From the NCBI GenBank assembly GCA_017397925.1, contig JAFQHO010000046.1, forward strand, positions 44,082 through 108,081: a stretch of DNA of 64,000 nucleotides, in the 5' to 3' direction. The position numbers and the translations under genes are program-made. How positions within the stretch are numbered: position 1 is the stretch's first letter; every line of letters starts with the position of its first letter. This DNA comes from Ruminococcus sp. (GTDB taxonomy: Bacteria; Bacillota; Clostridia; Oscillospirales; Ruminococcaceae). Under the pieces are notes generated by a model that was not told the origin of the DNA, did no database searches, and saw only the letters and a list, made by a program, of their open reading frames with translations. Positions 41,949 to 50,497 of this stretch are shown here, piece after piece.

Positions 41949-42387
41949 AATTTTTCACCTGAAACTCTCCGTTGCTAAAGGTAATTATCCCTGATATTTC
42001 TTCATTAACAAGAACTATATTAGAAGAAATGAAATCCCAGTCATCACAGTCTGCCAAGAAATCAGAAAGATTTCCAAGAACAAAAATATTAAGCATTTCT
42101 TCACTGCCTGATAAAATACAAATCCAGACTTTTTGAGCATCTATGTCAGCTGAGACCGCAAGTTCAGAATAATCTGATGTTTTGTAATTCAAGTATGAAA
42201 CACCGTTTAATATTAGTATTTGAGATATCTGACTTGTTTCATCTTGATTGGCAAATCTGTATTTAGAATTGAAATTATCTATATTATCAGCTATAAAACT
42301 TTTTGCATCGGAAACTTTTTTATCTTTAATTTTCTGCTGCTGTACAGCTTTTAACTGCAGCAGTTTTTCTTTTTGTTCAAGTGACAT
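41938..42387 (-). CDS. unknown protein coupled to the previous one
   Basis: 149 residues, soluble, with a basic coiled N-terminus (LEQKEKLLQLKAVQQQKIKDKKV) and then an alpha/beta part (SELAVSADIDAQKVWICILSG, FLADCDDWDFISSNIVLV). AAGGAG serves the ATG. Its 3' end overlaps the next gene by 11 bases. No motif is recognised. It lies 78 bp downstream of pnp without a clear terminator between. Confidence 0.6.
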   Translation of the reverse strand: MSLEQKEKLLQLKAVQQQKIKDKKVSDAKSFIADNIDNFNSKYRFANQDETSQISQILILNGVSYLNYKTSDYSELAVSADIDAQKVWICILSGSEEMLNIFVLGNLSDFLADCDDWDFISSNIVLVNEEISGIITFSNGEFQVKNYDT

Positions 42388-42465
42388 TTTTTCTCCTTAT
42401 AACATTTAAACCATAAGACTATAGTAACAATAACGGCAGCCTGAGCAGGCTGCCGAATTGATATC

Positions 42466-44580
42466 TTACGAATTTCTCTTTGCTTCGATATCTGCAAGAG
42501 CATCCTTACGGGAGAGATTAATTCTGCCCTGACGGTCAATTTCTGTTACCTTTACAACGATTTCATCACCGATAGAAACAACATCCTCAACCTTTTCTAC
42601 TCTTGACTTGTCAAGCTTAGAGATGTGAACAAGTCCGTCCATACCCGGAACAATTTCAACAAATGCGCCGAAATCCATAATACGAACAACTTTACCTCTG
42701 TAAATTGCTCCAACCTCGGGACCATTTGCAATTGTATCAACAATCTGGAGAGCCTTCTTAGCTTCATTACCGTTGATACCGCTTATAAATACATTACCCT
42801 CGTCGTTGATATCAATCTTTACATTGCAGTCAGCGGAAATCTTCTGGATAACCTTACCGCCCTGACCAATAACTTCGCGGATTTTCTCAACGGGAACTTT
42901 AGTCTGGAGCATCTTAGGTGCATACTCATTAACCTCAGAACGAGGTGCAGGAATAGCCTTGAGCATAATCTCATCGAGGATATACAGACGAGCCCTTCTT
43001 GTCTTTTCAAAGGCTTCCTTAATAATAGCTGGTGTAAGACCGTCAACCTTGATATCAACCTGAATAGCTGTAATACCGTTGTGAGTACCGCCAACCTTGA
43101 AGTCCATATCGCCGAAGAAATCTTCAAGTCCCTGAATATCAACCATAGTCATAAAGTCATCACTGTCGGGAAGAGTGATAAGACCACAGGAAATACCAGC
43201 AACAGGAGCCTTAATCGGAACGCCTGCATCCATAAGAGCAAGTGTAGAACCACAGATTGAACCCTGTGAAGTAGAACCGTTAGAGGAGAGAACCTCTGAA
43301 ACGAGTCTGAGAGCATATGGGAATTCCTCAACAGAAGGGATAACAGGAGCAAGAGCTCTTTCAGCAAGAGCACCGTGACCGATTTCACGACGTCCGGGAC
43401 CTCTGCTGGGCTTTGTTTCACCAACAGAATAGCTTGGGAAGTTGTACTGGTGCATGTATCTCTTGGTGTCTTCCTCATCAAGACCGTCAATTCTCTGAGC
43501 TTCACTTACAGGGCCAAGAGTTGCAATAGTAAGAACCTGTGTCTGACCTCTTGTAAAAAGACCTGAACCGTGAACACGTGGAAGAACACCGGCCTCAGCA
43601 GCAAGAGGACGAATTTCATCAATACCTCTGCCGTCAACACGCTTGCCCTCGTAGAGCCAAGCACGCACAATCTTCTTCTGAAGCTTATAGATGCACTCGT
43701 CGATCATAGCAATCTTTTCTGGATATGCTTCATCAAACTTAGCGTGAATATCATCAATAATAGGAGCAAGTCTTGCGTCACGAACAGTCTTGTCGTTTGT
43801 ATCAAGAGCAACCTTTACACGGTCAGCAGCAAATGCTTCGATAGCGTCAAACATATCGTGGTCAACGTCCATTGACTCAAAAGTGAACTTAGGCTTACCG
43901 ATTTCCTTGCGGATATCATCAATGAAAGCTACCATCTTCTTGATTTCTTCGTGACCTGTAAGAATACATTCAAGCATCTTATCCTCAGGAACTTCGTTAG
44001 CACCAGCTTCGATCATAACGATTTTCTCAGCTGAACCCGCAACTGTAAGAACGAGATCAGTCTTTGCTCTCTGCTCAAGTGTAGGATTCAGAACGATTTC
44101 ACCATCAACAAGACCAACATTGATACTTGCAACAGGACCATTCCAAGGTATATCAGAAATAGAGATTGCAATTGATGTAGCAATCATACCCGCGATTTCA
44201 GGTGAGTTATCAGGCTCTACAGCAAGAACTGTCATAACAACGGAAACGTCATTACGCATATCCTTAGGAAAGAGGGGACGGATAGGTCTGTCAACACAGC
44301 GTGAAGTAAGAATAGCCTTTTCGCTGGGCTTACCTTCTCTTTTGGTGAAGGAGCCGGGGATTTTACCAACTGAATAGAGTCTTTCCTCATAGTCAACAGA
44401 AAGTGGGAAGAAGTCAACGCCTTCTCTGGGCTTTGCGCTTGCAGTAACGTTAGCCATTACAACAGTTTCGCCGTAACGAACCCAACAAGAGCCGTTGGAA
44501 AGACCGCAAGTCTTGCCTGTTTCAACAACGATAGGTCTGCCTGCATAAGTAGTTTCAAAAGTTCTGTAATTTTCAAACAT
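42466..44580 (-). CDS. pnp: polynucleotide phosphorylase
   Basis: 704 residues from the ATG at 44580 (AGGAGG just before it); the frame is open upstream, but that stretch is the leader hairpin. Two RNase PH-like domains (about 5-230 and 305-545; FFPLSVDYEERLYSVGKIPGSFTKREG and GSGLFTRGQTQVLTIATLG), a helical linker, KH (about 550-610, VREVIGQGGKVIQKI-type with IREVIGQGGKV) and S1 (about 620-690, IYRGKVVRIMDFGAFVEI). It degrades RNA 3' to 5' with phosphate in the cytoplasm and can add tails. It follows rpsO, as is usual, with a structured leader that may be a processing and feedback site. Confidence 0.97.
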   Translation of the reverse strand: MFENYRTFETTYAGRPIVVETGKTCGLSNGSCWVRYGETVVMANVTASAKPREGVDFFPLSVDYEERLYSVGKIPGSFTKREGKPSEKAILTSRCVDRPIRPLFPKDMRNDVSVVMTVLAVEPDNSPEIAGMIATSIAISISDIPWNGPVASINVGLVDGEIVLNPTLEQRAKTDLVLTVAGSAEKIVMIEAGANEVPEDKMLECILTGHEEIKKMVAFIDDIRKEIGKPKFTFESMDVDHDMFDAIEAFAADRVKVALDTNDKTVRDARLAPIIDDIHAKFDEAYPEKIAMIDECIYKLQKKIVRAWLYEGKRVDGRGIDEIRPLAAEAGVLPRVHGSGLFTRGQTQVLTIATLGPVSEAQRIDGLDEEDTKRYMHQYNFPSYSVGETKPSRGPGRREIGHGALAERALAPVIPSVEEFPYALRLVSEVLSSNGSTSQGSICGSTLALMDAGVPIKAPVAGISCGLITLPDSDDFMTMVDIQGLEDFFGDMDFKVGGTHNGITAIQVDIKVDGLTPAIIKEAFEKTRRARLYILDEIMLKAIPAPRSEVNEYAPKMLQTKVPVEKIREVIGQGGKVIQKISADCNVKIDINDEGNVFISGINGNEAKKALQIVDTIANGPEVGAIYRGKVVRIMDFGAFVEIVPGMDGLVHISKLDKSRVEKVEDVVSIGDEIVVKVTEIDRQGRINLSRKDALADIEAKRNS

Positions 44581-44606
44581 TGTTTTAGCCTCCTGAATTT
44601 TAGTTT

Positions 44607-44667
44607 CGGCTTTAGCAATAAACTCTGCATCCTGTATTGAGGATGTACAGTTTAATGCTAAAAGCCG
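44607..44667 (-). promoter_or_regulatory. long hairpin in the pnp leader
   Basis: On the minus strand three paired blocks stack: CGGCTTTTAGCA with TGCTAAAGCCG (one bulge), TAAACT with AGTTTA, and ACATCCT with AGGATGC (one G-U). It spans 61 bases and ends 27 bases before the pnp start. In Escherichia coli a long leader hairpin of this kind is cut by RNase III so that PNPase can repress itself; a like role is inferred here. Confidence 0.55.
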
Positions 44668-44718
44668 TATAATGATTTTAATCGGCATCGATTTACTTTT
44701 TCGATGCTTATAGACTTA

Positions 44719-44745
44719 AAGGCAGAAGGGAGCCCCCTCTGCCTT
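44719..44745 (-). terminator. hairpin between rpsO and pnp
   Basis: On the minus strand AAGGCAGAGGG and CCCTTCTGCCTT pair, with a short T-run. It is either a partial terminator or the rpsO-pnp processing hairpin. A further small stem, GCATCG/CGATGC, lies at 44685-44707. Confidence 0.55.
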
Positions 44746-44756
44746 CGCAAACGAAA

Positions 44757-45023
44757 TTACTTACGGAGACCGAGCTTCTCAACGATAGCACGGTATCTGT
44801 TGATATCCTTCTTCTTGAGGTAAGCAAGGAGGTTACGTCTGTGACCTACCATCTTGAGCAGACCTCTTCTGGAGTGATGGTCATTCTTGTGGATCTTGAG
44901 GTGAGCGTTAAGGTCATTAATTCTCTTTGTGAGAATAGCAACCTGAACCTCAGGAGATCCTGTGTCGTTTGCGCTGGTTCTGTTAGCCTCGATAACGGCT
45001 GTTTTTTCTTCTTTCAGTAACAT
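44757..45023 (-). CDS. rpsO: 30S ribosomal protein S15
   Basis: 88 residues from the ATG at 45023 (GAGGTG just before it), matching the family length of 88-89. Recognisable stretches are [45 protein letters not shown] and [21 protein letters not shown]. It binds 16S rRNA early in small-subunit assembly. The longer open frame upstream is its leader, which may carry S15 feedback control. Confidence 0.97.
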   Translation of the reverse strand: MLLKEEKTAVIEANRTSANDTGSPEVQVAILTKRINDLNAHLKIHKNDHHSRRGLLKMVGHRRNLLAYLKKKDINRYRAIVEKLGLRK

Positions 45024-45110
45024 TGAAAGCACCTCATTAAAATATATTCCGCTAACGTAGAGGAAGGTGATTATTGAGGACATGCCTTACTCCAAGTACA
45101 CGGTGAATTT

Positions 45111-45139
45111 ATTATACCATAAAAAATGTTATTTGTAAA
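45111..45139 (-). promoter_or_regulatory. sigma-A promoter of rpsO-pnp
   Basis: On the minus strand, TTTACA (45139-45134), a 17-bp spacer and TATAAT (45116-45111). It gives a leader of about 80 bases. Confidence 0.7.
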
Positions 45140-45228
45140 GGGATTTTTGAAATTTTTTCAAATTTTTCATAAAAAATTTTTTCAGTATTAGAAATAATAA
45201 AATAAAACAAAAAATCAATTAAAACATA

Positions 45229-45257
45229 TTGACGTTTAGTGAGAAATATTATATAAT
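45229..45257 (+). promoter_or_regulatory. sigma-A promoter of the rpe operon
   Basis: TTGACG (45229-45234), a 17-bp spacer and TATAAT (45252-45257). It points away from the rpsO promoter 90 bp to its left; the rest of the gap is AT-rich with no gene. Confidence 0.7.
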
Positions 45258-45310
45258 TATATATAGACACAATTATGTAAATTTATGCAGTGCATTAAAG
45301 GGATGATTAA

Positions 45311-45970
45311 ATGTTAAATATAGAAGTATCAGTTTCTGTTTTAAGTGCAGATCCCCTCGATTTCGGAAGTGAAATCAAACGAGTTGAAGCCTCAGGAGCT
45401 GAAATGATTCATTATGATGTAATGGATGGAGTTTTTGTCAACAACATTACGTTTGGTATGCCTTTACTCAGGAGTATGCAAGGTAAAACGAACTGTATTC
45501 TTGATGTTCACCTAATGATAATTGACCCATTGAAGTATATTGACGACTTTGCAGATGCTGGAGCTGATATCATTACTTTTCACGTTGAAAGCAAAAGTAA
45601 TATTACTGAAACAATTAATGCGATACGCAATAAAGGCATAAAGGCTGCGATATCTGTGAAACCAAATACCCCTGCGGAAGCCGTATTCCCGTACATCAAC
45701 GATGTTGATATGGTTTTGGTTATGACTGTAGAGCCGGGATTCGGCGGTCAAAAATTTATGGATATGAGCGAAAAAATCTCAGCTATAAGAAAATTTGCTG
45801 ATGAAAACAGAACAGCAGATGCCCCACTTTCTATTCAGGTGGATGGCGGAATAGATGATATAACTGCACCAATTGTGAAAAAAGCAGGTGCAAATATCCT
45901 TGTATCGGGTAGTTATCTGTTCCGAGCAGAAAATATGGCTGAAGCAGTTACAAAATTAAAAGGAAGATAA
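45311..45970 (+). CDS. rpe: ribulose-phosphate 3-epimerase
   Basis: 219 residues, full length. TIM barrel with VSVSVLSADPLDFG, HYDVMDGVFVNNITFG (metal-binding His/Asp), LDVHLMI, VLVMTVEPGFGGQKF and VDGGID. It interconverts ribulose-5-P and xylulose-5-P in the pentose phosphate pathway. The ribosome site is modest (AAAGGGATG). The RnfD-like gene starts 8 bp after its stop, so the two share a transcript; metabolically the pairing is unexpected. Confidence 0.96.
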   Translation: MLNIEVSVSVLSADPLDFGSEIKRVEASGAEMIHYDVMDGVFVNNITFGMPLLRSMQGKTNCILDVHLMIIDPLKYIDDFADAGADIITFHVESKSNITETINAIRNKGIKAAISVKPNTPAEAVFPYINDVDMVLVMTVEPGFGGQKFMDMSEKISAIRKFADENRTADAPLSIQVDGGIDDITAPIVKKAGANILVSGSYLFRAENMAEAVTKLKGR

Positions 45971-45978
45971 TTCAACAG

Positions 45979-46989
45979 ATGCAGAATAAAATCAAATCAC
46001 AACGTTTCATATGGATTGACATAATGCTTACTTTGCTTGCTCTTGCAGTTATGGAATACTTTTACTGCGGAGTTCGCGCGGTAATTTTAGGTGGATTGTG
46101 CGTGACAGTGTCTCTTGCAGCAGAAATGATTTCGCTTCGTCTTATGCACCGCCGTTTTACAGCCGATGATCTTACCTGTATATCCGATGCGATAATACTT
46201 TATCTTATGCTGCCTGCAATTATGGATTATAAAATTGCGTTTATAGCCTGTGTATTTTCTGTTGTTGCTGCAAAAAATATATTCGGCGGCAGAAAAAATA
46301 TGATTTTTTCACCCGCAGCTGCAGGATATATATTTCTTTTGACATCGTGGAAGGGTAATCTGCTGATGTATACGGCCCCCCATGTCCACACAGGAATATT
46401 TGAAAAAGCTGAGAGCCTTGTTAATTCAGCAAGCCACAGTTTTAACATTACTGGCCGTATGAATTATAGTGATTTTGAAATTTTAATGGGAAATGTAGCA
46501 GGACCTACAGGCACTGTAAGTATACTACTTCTTGCAGTAGCAGCAATTATCTTGTTATTCCGTCGGGATATCTCTGCAGGTGCATTTATCGGAACAATTC
46601 TTGGAACAGCTGTTCCTGCAATACTTGTACCTGTCTGTAGTAATTCTCTGGAATCACTTAAATATACACTTTCAACGAATATGGTGCTGTTTTCAGCTAT
46701 ATACATTATATCAGACAGAAGAATTGCCCCTCGTCGAAATTATTACGCATTTTTCTATGGTTTCTTCATAGCTGCATTTTCCTACATTCTCGTTCTGACG
46801 ACAGCAAAAGAAAATGCAATTGTGATAGTATCACTTCTGTTTACACCTGCTGCTTTGGGATTCAGAAACCTTGAAAGTCACATTGACAGTCTTGTCAAGG
46901 AGGAAAAACAGGCGGAGGAATTATGGGAAGCTATAAAAAGCGGAGAATATGAGATCCCCGAAACAGAGGAGGCAGCATATAATGAATAA
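45979..46989 (+). CDS. RnfD/NqrB-like membrane protein
   Basis: 336 residues with about 9-10 membrane segments. It matches the NqrB/RnfD family: an early RAVILGGLCVTVSLAAEMISLRLMHRR, FGGRKNMIFSPAAAGYIFL (the loop before the flavin site), NVAGPTGTVSILLL in place of the SGAT flavin-threonine motif (the Thr is kept, the Ser and Ala are not), and LLFRRDISAGAFIGTILG. In a true Rnf complex RnfD carries FMN and moves ions with electron flow. Here rnfC, rnfG and rnfB are missing from the cluster, so that role is doubtful. Its stop overlaps the next start by 8 bases. Confidence 0.78.
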   Translation: MQNKIKSQRFIWIDIMLTLLALAVMEYFYCGVRAVILGGLCVTVSLAAEMISLRLMHRRFTADDLTCISDAIILYLMLPAIMDYKIAFIACVFSVVAAKNIFGGRKNMIFSPAAAGYIFLLTSWKGNLLMYTAPHVHTGIFEKAESLVNSASHSFNITGRMNYSDFEILMGNVAGPTGTVSILLLAVAAIILLFRRDISAGAFIGTILGTAVPAILVPVCSNSLESLKYTLSTNMVLFSAIYIISDRRIAPRRNYYAFFYGFFIAAFSYILVLTTAKENAIVIVSLLFTPAALGFRNLESHIDSLVKEEKQAEELWEAIKSGEYEIPETEEAAYNE

Positions 46990-47611
46990 GAAATTATCTG
47001 TCTCAGACGGCTTTATACGCAGAAATTCAGTTCTTTCTGGACTTATGGTTATATCCCCCATAATAGTATGTGGAAATACTATTATGAATGCTCTTGCTCT
47101 TATTTATGCATTTTCAGCTATTACATTCACATCAGTTGCAGTCGGGGCTTTTGTTCCAAAAAAATTGCCTTATGGTGTAAGGATTATAATCTACACTTGT
47201 CTTGGAGCACTTTCCTATATTCCTGTCAAAGCTGCTGCTGAAGAATTCTTCCCCGGTGTTATTGACAGAACTGGTATATATTTTATGCTTATCGCTGTAA
47301 ATTCTCTTATTACCGTACAATCAGAAACAAAATTCTACAGATTTACAAAAGGGAAAATGATTATATCACTAATACGCCACATATTGGGATTTGACGCTGT
47401 AATGCTTGTAATATCCGCAATACGTGAACTTATTGCTTATGGTACATTCTGTGGCAGAGTTGTCGATGCTGATATAGTTATAAGCGGTCTTGGACTGCCA
47501 TTCGGAGGTTTTATAATTCTGGGTATTGCCTGTGGAATTTACAGGTGTATAGCTCCAAACAGCAAGGATACTGACGATTTTGGAGGTGACAGCGATGTTT
47601 ATAATTTCTGA
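46982..47611 (+). CDS. RnfE-like membrane protein lacking Fe-S cysteines
   Basis: 209 residues from the ATG at 46982 (GAGG just before it). About six membrane segments. It aligns by eye with RnfE/RsxE: RRNSVLSGLMVISPIIVCG corresponds to NNSALVQLLGLCPLLAVT, MLIAVNSLITVQSETKF to PLIVTNCIVVGRAEAF, and SAIRELIAYGTFCG to GSLREIIGNGTLFDG. Both cysteines that hold the intramembrane [2Fe-2S] cluster in Rnf and Nqr are Ser here. The next gene overlaps its end by 17 bases. Confidence 0.75.
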   Translation: MNKKLSVSDGFIRRNSVLSGLMVISPIIVCGNTIMNALALIYAFSAITFTSVAVGAFVPKKLPYGVRIIIYTCLGALSYIPVKAAAEEFFPGVIDRTGIYFMLIAVNSLITVQSETKFYRFTKGKMIISLIRHILGFDAVMLVISAIRELIAYGTFCGRVVDADIVISGLGLPFGGFIILGIACGIYRCIAPNSKDTDDFGGDSDVYNF

Positions 47612-48161
47612 GCTTGTTGCACTCCTTACGACCAATCTAATTTTGACACAAGCATTGGGTACAAGTACGCTCTTTATTGCAGCAGGAAGCCGTAAAAATC
47701 TTTTGTGGACAGCTATAACAATATCTGTATTTACAACATTGGGTTCATTCGGAGCTTGCCTTGTAAATGGTCTTTTACCCGATAATTTCTATGATTTGCG
47801 ATTATTGTTCTATGTGCTTGTTATAGGAATTATATATGTTATTCTGTTGACTATTCTTTATTTTGCTGATAGAAAAAACTTCTGCACAACAAGAAAATAT
47901 GTACACATGTCTGCATTTAACTGTGCAGTTATGGGCACTCTTTTTACAATATCTGACAGCTCATTTGGTGCTGATATGAGTATGGGCAGCTATATTATGG
48001 CAGGTGCAGAAGCAGGAACAGGCTTTATTTTTGCGGCTTTTGTTCTCACAGCTGCATTCAAACGACTTAATTCAAAGGATGTTCCTGCTGCATTCAGAGG
48101 ATTCCCAGCAACCCTTGTATACCTTGGCATTATTTCAATGGCAATTTATGCATTACTGTAA
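47595..48161 (+). CDS. RnfA-like membrane protein with one Fe-S cysteine lost
   Basis: 188 residues from the ATG at 47595 (GGAGGTG at 47582-47588); an in-frame TTG at 47580 is rejected. Six membrane segments. RnfA signatures are clear: TNLILTQALGTSTLFIAAG at the first cysteine site (Ser-Thr replaces Cys-Pro), SAFNCAVMGTLF at the second (Cys kept) and the ending DVPAAFRGFPATLVYLGIISMA, almost as in RsxA. With its RnfE-like partner it should form the inverted core pair, but cannot bind the Fe-S cluster as known. It may be an ion or solute channel. Confidence 0.78.
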   Translation: MFIISELVALLTTNLILTQALGTSTLFIAAGSRKNLLWTAITISVFTTLGSFGACLVNGLLPDNFYDLRLLFYVLVIGIIYVILLTILYFADRKNFCTTRKYVHMSAFNCAVMGTLFTISDSSFGADMSMGSYIMAGAEAGTGFIFAAFVLTAAFKRLNSKDVPAAFRGFPATLVYLGIISMAIYALL

Positions 48162-48216
48162 TAATACAGATAAATTTACAGAATGCTTACTAATATTTCG
48201 GGAGATAATAAAATAA

Positions 48217-49404
48217 ATGAAATTTAAGAACAAAGGAAGAAAGATTTATAAGACAAAAGAAAAGAACTACTACGGTAAAAGCCCTATGGGAAAATTTCTT
48301 TCAGGAGCTTTAACTGTACTTCTTATTGGTGGAATAGGATTTCTTGGTTACAGTGTAGCTGAGCCTATTATAAACTATACAAAACATAAGGGTGATGAAC
48401 CCACTATTACAGAGCCACCTGTAACTGAGCCCGTTACTGAAGAAATTGAAAAATCCACTTCAGCAGTACCTGTTCCTACAGAAGCTCCTACACAACCTGT
48501 TACTGAAGAAAACTATATGGCGGCATCCCTTAAAGAAACCGACCTTGTTTCTGTAGATGCATTGAGAGCAGCTATTTCGGCTATTCCCAAAAATGAAGAA
48601 ATAGGCTACATTGAAGTGCCTTTAAAAGCAGAGGGGGGCGGAATTTATTATGCATCATCTGTTTACGAAGCACAGACTGCTTTGAAATCAACAATTACAT
48701 TATCTGAGATTGTTTATGAAGTAGAAAATTCAGGATACAAACCTGCTGCTGTTATAAGCATATTCCGCGATAACAGTATGCCTGCCACATTCTATGACGG
48801 CGGATATGTTTTCGCATCAGATGGAAGCCTATGGTGTGATTCTCAAGGATTATCCTGGTCATCTCCCTATTCACAGAGAGCTGTTGACTACAGTACTGCA
48901 ATTGTGCTTGAATTGGCCAATGCAGGATTTGATAGAATAATCTGCTCTGATTTCATATTTCCCGATTTTACAGAGTATGATTTACAGGTACTTGATCCGA
49001 TTCTAAGCAAGAATGACAGATGCATGGCACTTACTTCCACAGCCAATCTTCTTTATAATACTGCTCTTTCAAATGGAGCCTCAATGCAGATTGAAGTCAC
49101 AGCAGAAGATATTCTCTGCGGCAGAAAAGATATATTGCAGCCAATGCTTCTTACATCAAACAATATTACACTCAATATTGAAATTGATAAACTTGGAAGA
49201 GGAATTGCTGCAGGAGAAACACTGTATGAATTCAAAGGCTCTCCATCTGAAATGGTAGAGCAGTGTCTTGTGCTTGTGAATGGCGAACTCGTGGATTTTA
49301 ATACCACTATTAAAATATCTGGTGTAACAATTCCTCAGCAGGAATTGACTTCAATTAAAAAAATCGTATCTGAATACGGTTATGATTCATTTGTTATAGG
49401 ATAA
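48217..49404 (+). CDS. membrane-anchored DUF4015/GH-like protein
   Basis: 395 residues. A basic N-terminus, one membrane segment (about 27-47), a Thr/Pro/Glu stalk (about 55-95), then a barrel-like domain with YIEVPLKAEGGGIYYAS, AVISIFRDNSMPA, LWCDSQGLSWSSPYSQRAVDYSTAIVLELANAGFDRIICSDFIFP. These match the putative glycoside hydrolase DUF4015 pattern, in which a long barrel ends with a conserved D-x-x-R/Y run. The substrate is unknown. It follows the Rnf-like genes by 55 bp and probably ends the operon. GGGAGA is the ribosome site. Confidence 0.7.
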   Translation: MKFKNKGRKIYKTKEKNYYGKSPMGKFLSGALTVLLIGGIGFLGYSVAEPIINYTKHKGDEPTITEPPVTEPVTEEIEKSTSAVPVPTEAPTQPVTEENYMAASLKETDLVSVDALRAAISAIPKNEEIGYIEVPLKAEGGGIYYASSVYEAQTALKSTITLSEIVYEVENSGYKPAAVISIFRDNSMPATFYDGGYVFASDGSLWCDSQGLSWSSPYSQRAVDYSTAIVLELANAGFDRIICSDFIFPDFTEYDLQVLDPILSKNDRCMALTSTANLLYNTALSNGASMQIEVTAEDILCGRKDILQPMLLTSNNITLNIEIDKLGRGIAAGETLYEFKGSPSEMVEQCLVLVNGELVDFNTTIKISGVTIPQQELTSIKKIVSEYGYDSFVIG

Positions 49405-49489
49405 AATAAGCGAATTTTAATATACAGCCGATGGAAAGCCTTCGGCAAAAGTAAAAATAAAACCGAATTATCGGAGAATGGAGAAAACT

Positions 49490-50449
49490 ATGGCAGAGAA
49501 TTTTACAGTTTCCCTAAAAAAAATCATTGATGAATTCAAGCTTGAGGTTATCTTTATCCATAAGGAAGCAGAAGATATTCTCATTGACGAAACCGAAGTA
49601 AACCGTCCCGGATTGCAGCTTATGGGATTTTACGAATACTTTAATCCTGAGCGTATTCAGATTATTGGAAAGGTTGAATTCGCATATCTTTCAACTCTTG
49701 ATGAAGTAACACGCCGTGAAAGACTTGAGCTTTTATTCTCACAAAAGCTTCCAGCAATTATTATCACCCGTGAGCTTCCTTATTTTGCAGAAATGCTCGA
49801 GTTAGCCACAAAATATGAAATACCATTGCTGAGAAGTAAGGAAAGCACATCCAACTTCATGTCAGGACTTATTGCATTTCTTAACCTTAACCTTGCCCCC
49901 AGAGTTACAAGACACGGTGTACTTATCGAGATTTATGGAGAAGGTGTATTTATTACCGGTGAAAGTGGCGTTGGTAAAAGTGAAACAGCTATAGAGCTTG
50001 TAAAAAGAGGTCATCGTCTTGTAGCTGATGATGCTGTAGAAATCCGTAAAGTGTCGAATATCAGTCTTGTTGGCAGCTCACCGGATAATATCCGCCACTT
50101 CCTTGAACTAAGAGGTATAGGTATTATTAATGCACGTCGACTTTTCGGTATTGGTGCAGTTAAGATGACAGAGAAAATCGACCTTGTAATTGAGCTTGAA
50201 CAGTGGAATCCCGAGAAAATTTACGACCGTATGGGAGTTGATACAGAATATGTAACACTTCTTGGTGTGAAGATTCCATCACTGACAATTCCTGTAAAGC
50301 CCGGACGTAACCTTGCAGTAATTCTTGAAGTTGCCGCAATGAATAACAGACAGAAGAAAATGGGATATAATGCTGCTGCTGAACTTCTTAACAGACTTGG
50401 TATGCAGTCAGACCCTAAAGAAACAGTACGAAATTATGAGAATTTCTGA
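49490..50449 (+). CDS. hprK: HPr kinase/phosphorylase
   Basis: 319 residues from the ATG at 49490 (GGAGA 6 bases before it); the ATG at 49478 has its site too close. N-terminal domain about 1-130; the kinase domain has the P-loop GESGVGKS (157-164), LVADDAVEIRK and the signature LELRGIGIINARRLFG; the C-terminal RNRQKKMGYNAA-type end reads NNRQKKMGYNAA. It phosphorylates HPr on Ser46 and so sets carbon catabolite control in Firmicutes. It starts the hprK-murB-rapZ-whiA-dnaE-pfkA block. Confidence 0.97.
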   Translation: MAENFTVSLKKIIDEFKLEVIFIHKEAEDILIDETEVNRPGLQLMGFYEYFNPERIQIIGKVEFAYLSTLDEVTRRERLELLFSQKLPAIIITRELPYFAEMLELATKYEIPLLRSKESTSNFMSGLIAFLNLNLAPRVTRHGVLIEIYGEGVFITGESGVGKSETAIELVKRGHRLVADDAVEIRKVSNISLVGSSPDNIRHFLELRGIGIINARRLFGIGAVKMTEKIDLVIELEQWNPEKIYDRMGVDTEYVTLLGVKIPSLTIPVKPGRNLAVILEVAAMNNRQKKMGYNAAAELLNRLGMQSDPKETVRNYENF

Positions 50450-50497
50450 GTGTGAGAAGTAATAACTCCACGACTAAATACCCATAGGAGCGTGAAT

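Noticed and set aside
42625-43260. Open plus-strand frame of about 211 codons inside pnp
   Set aside because: It is antisense to a well-conserved gene, has an Asn/Ser/Thr-rich product without motifs, and no ribosome site.
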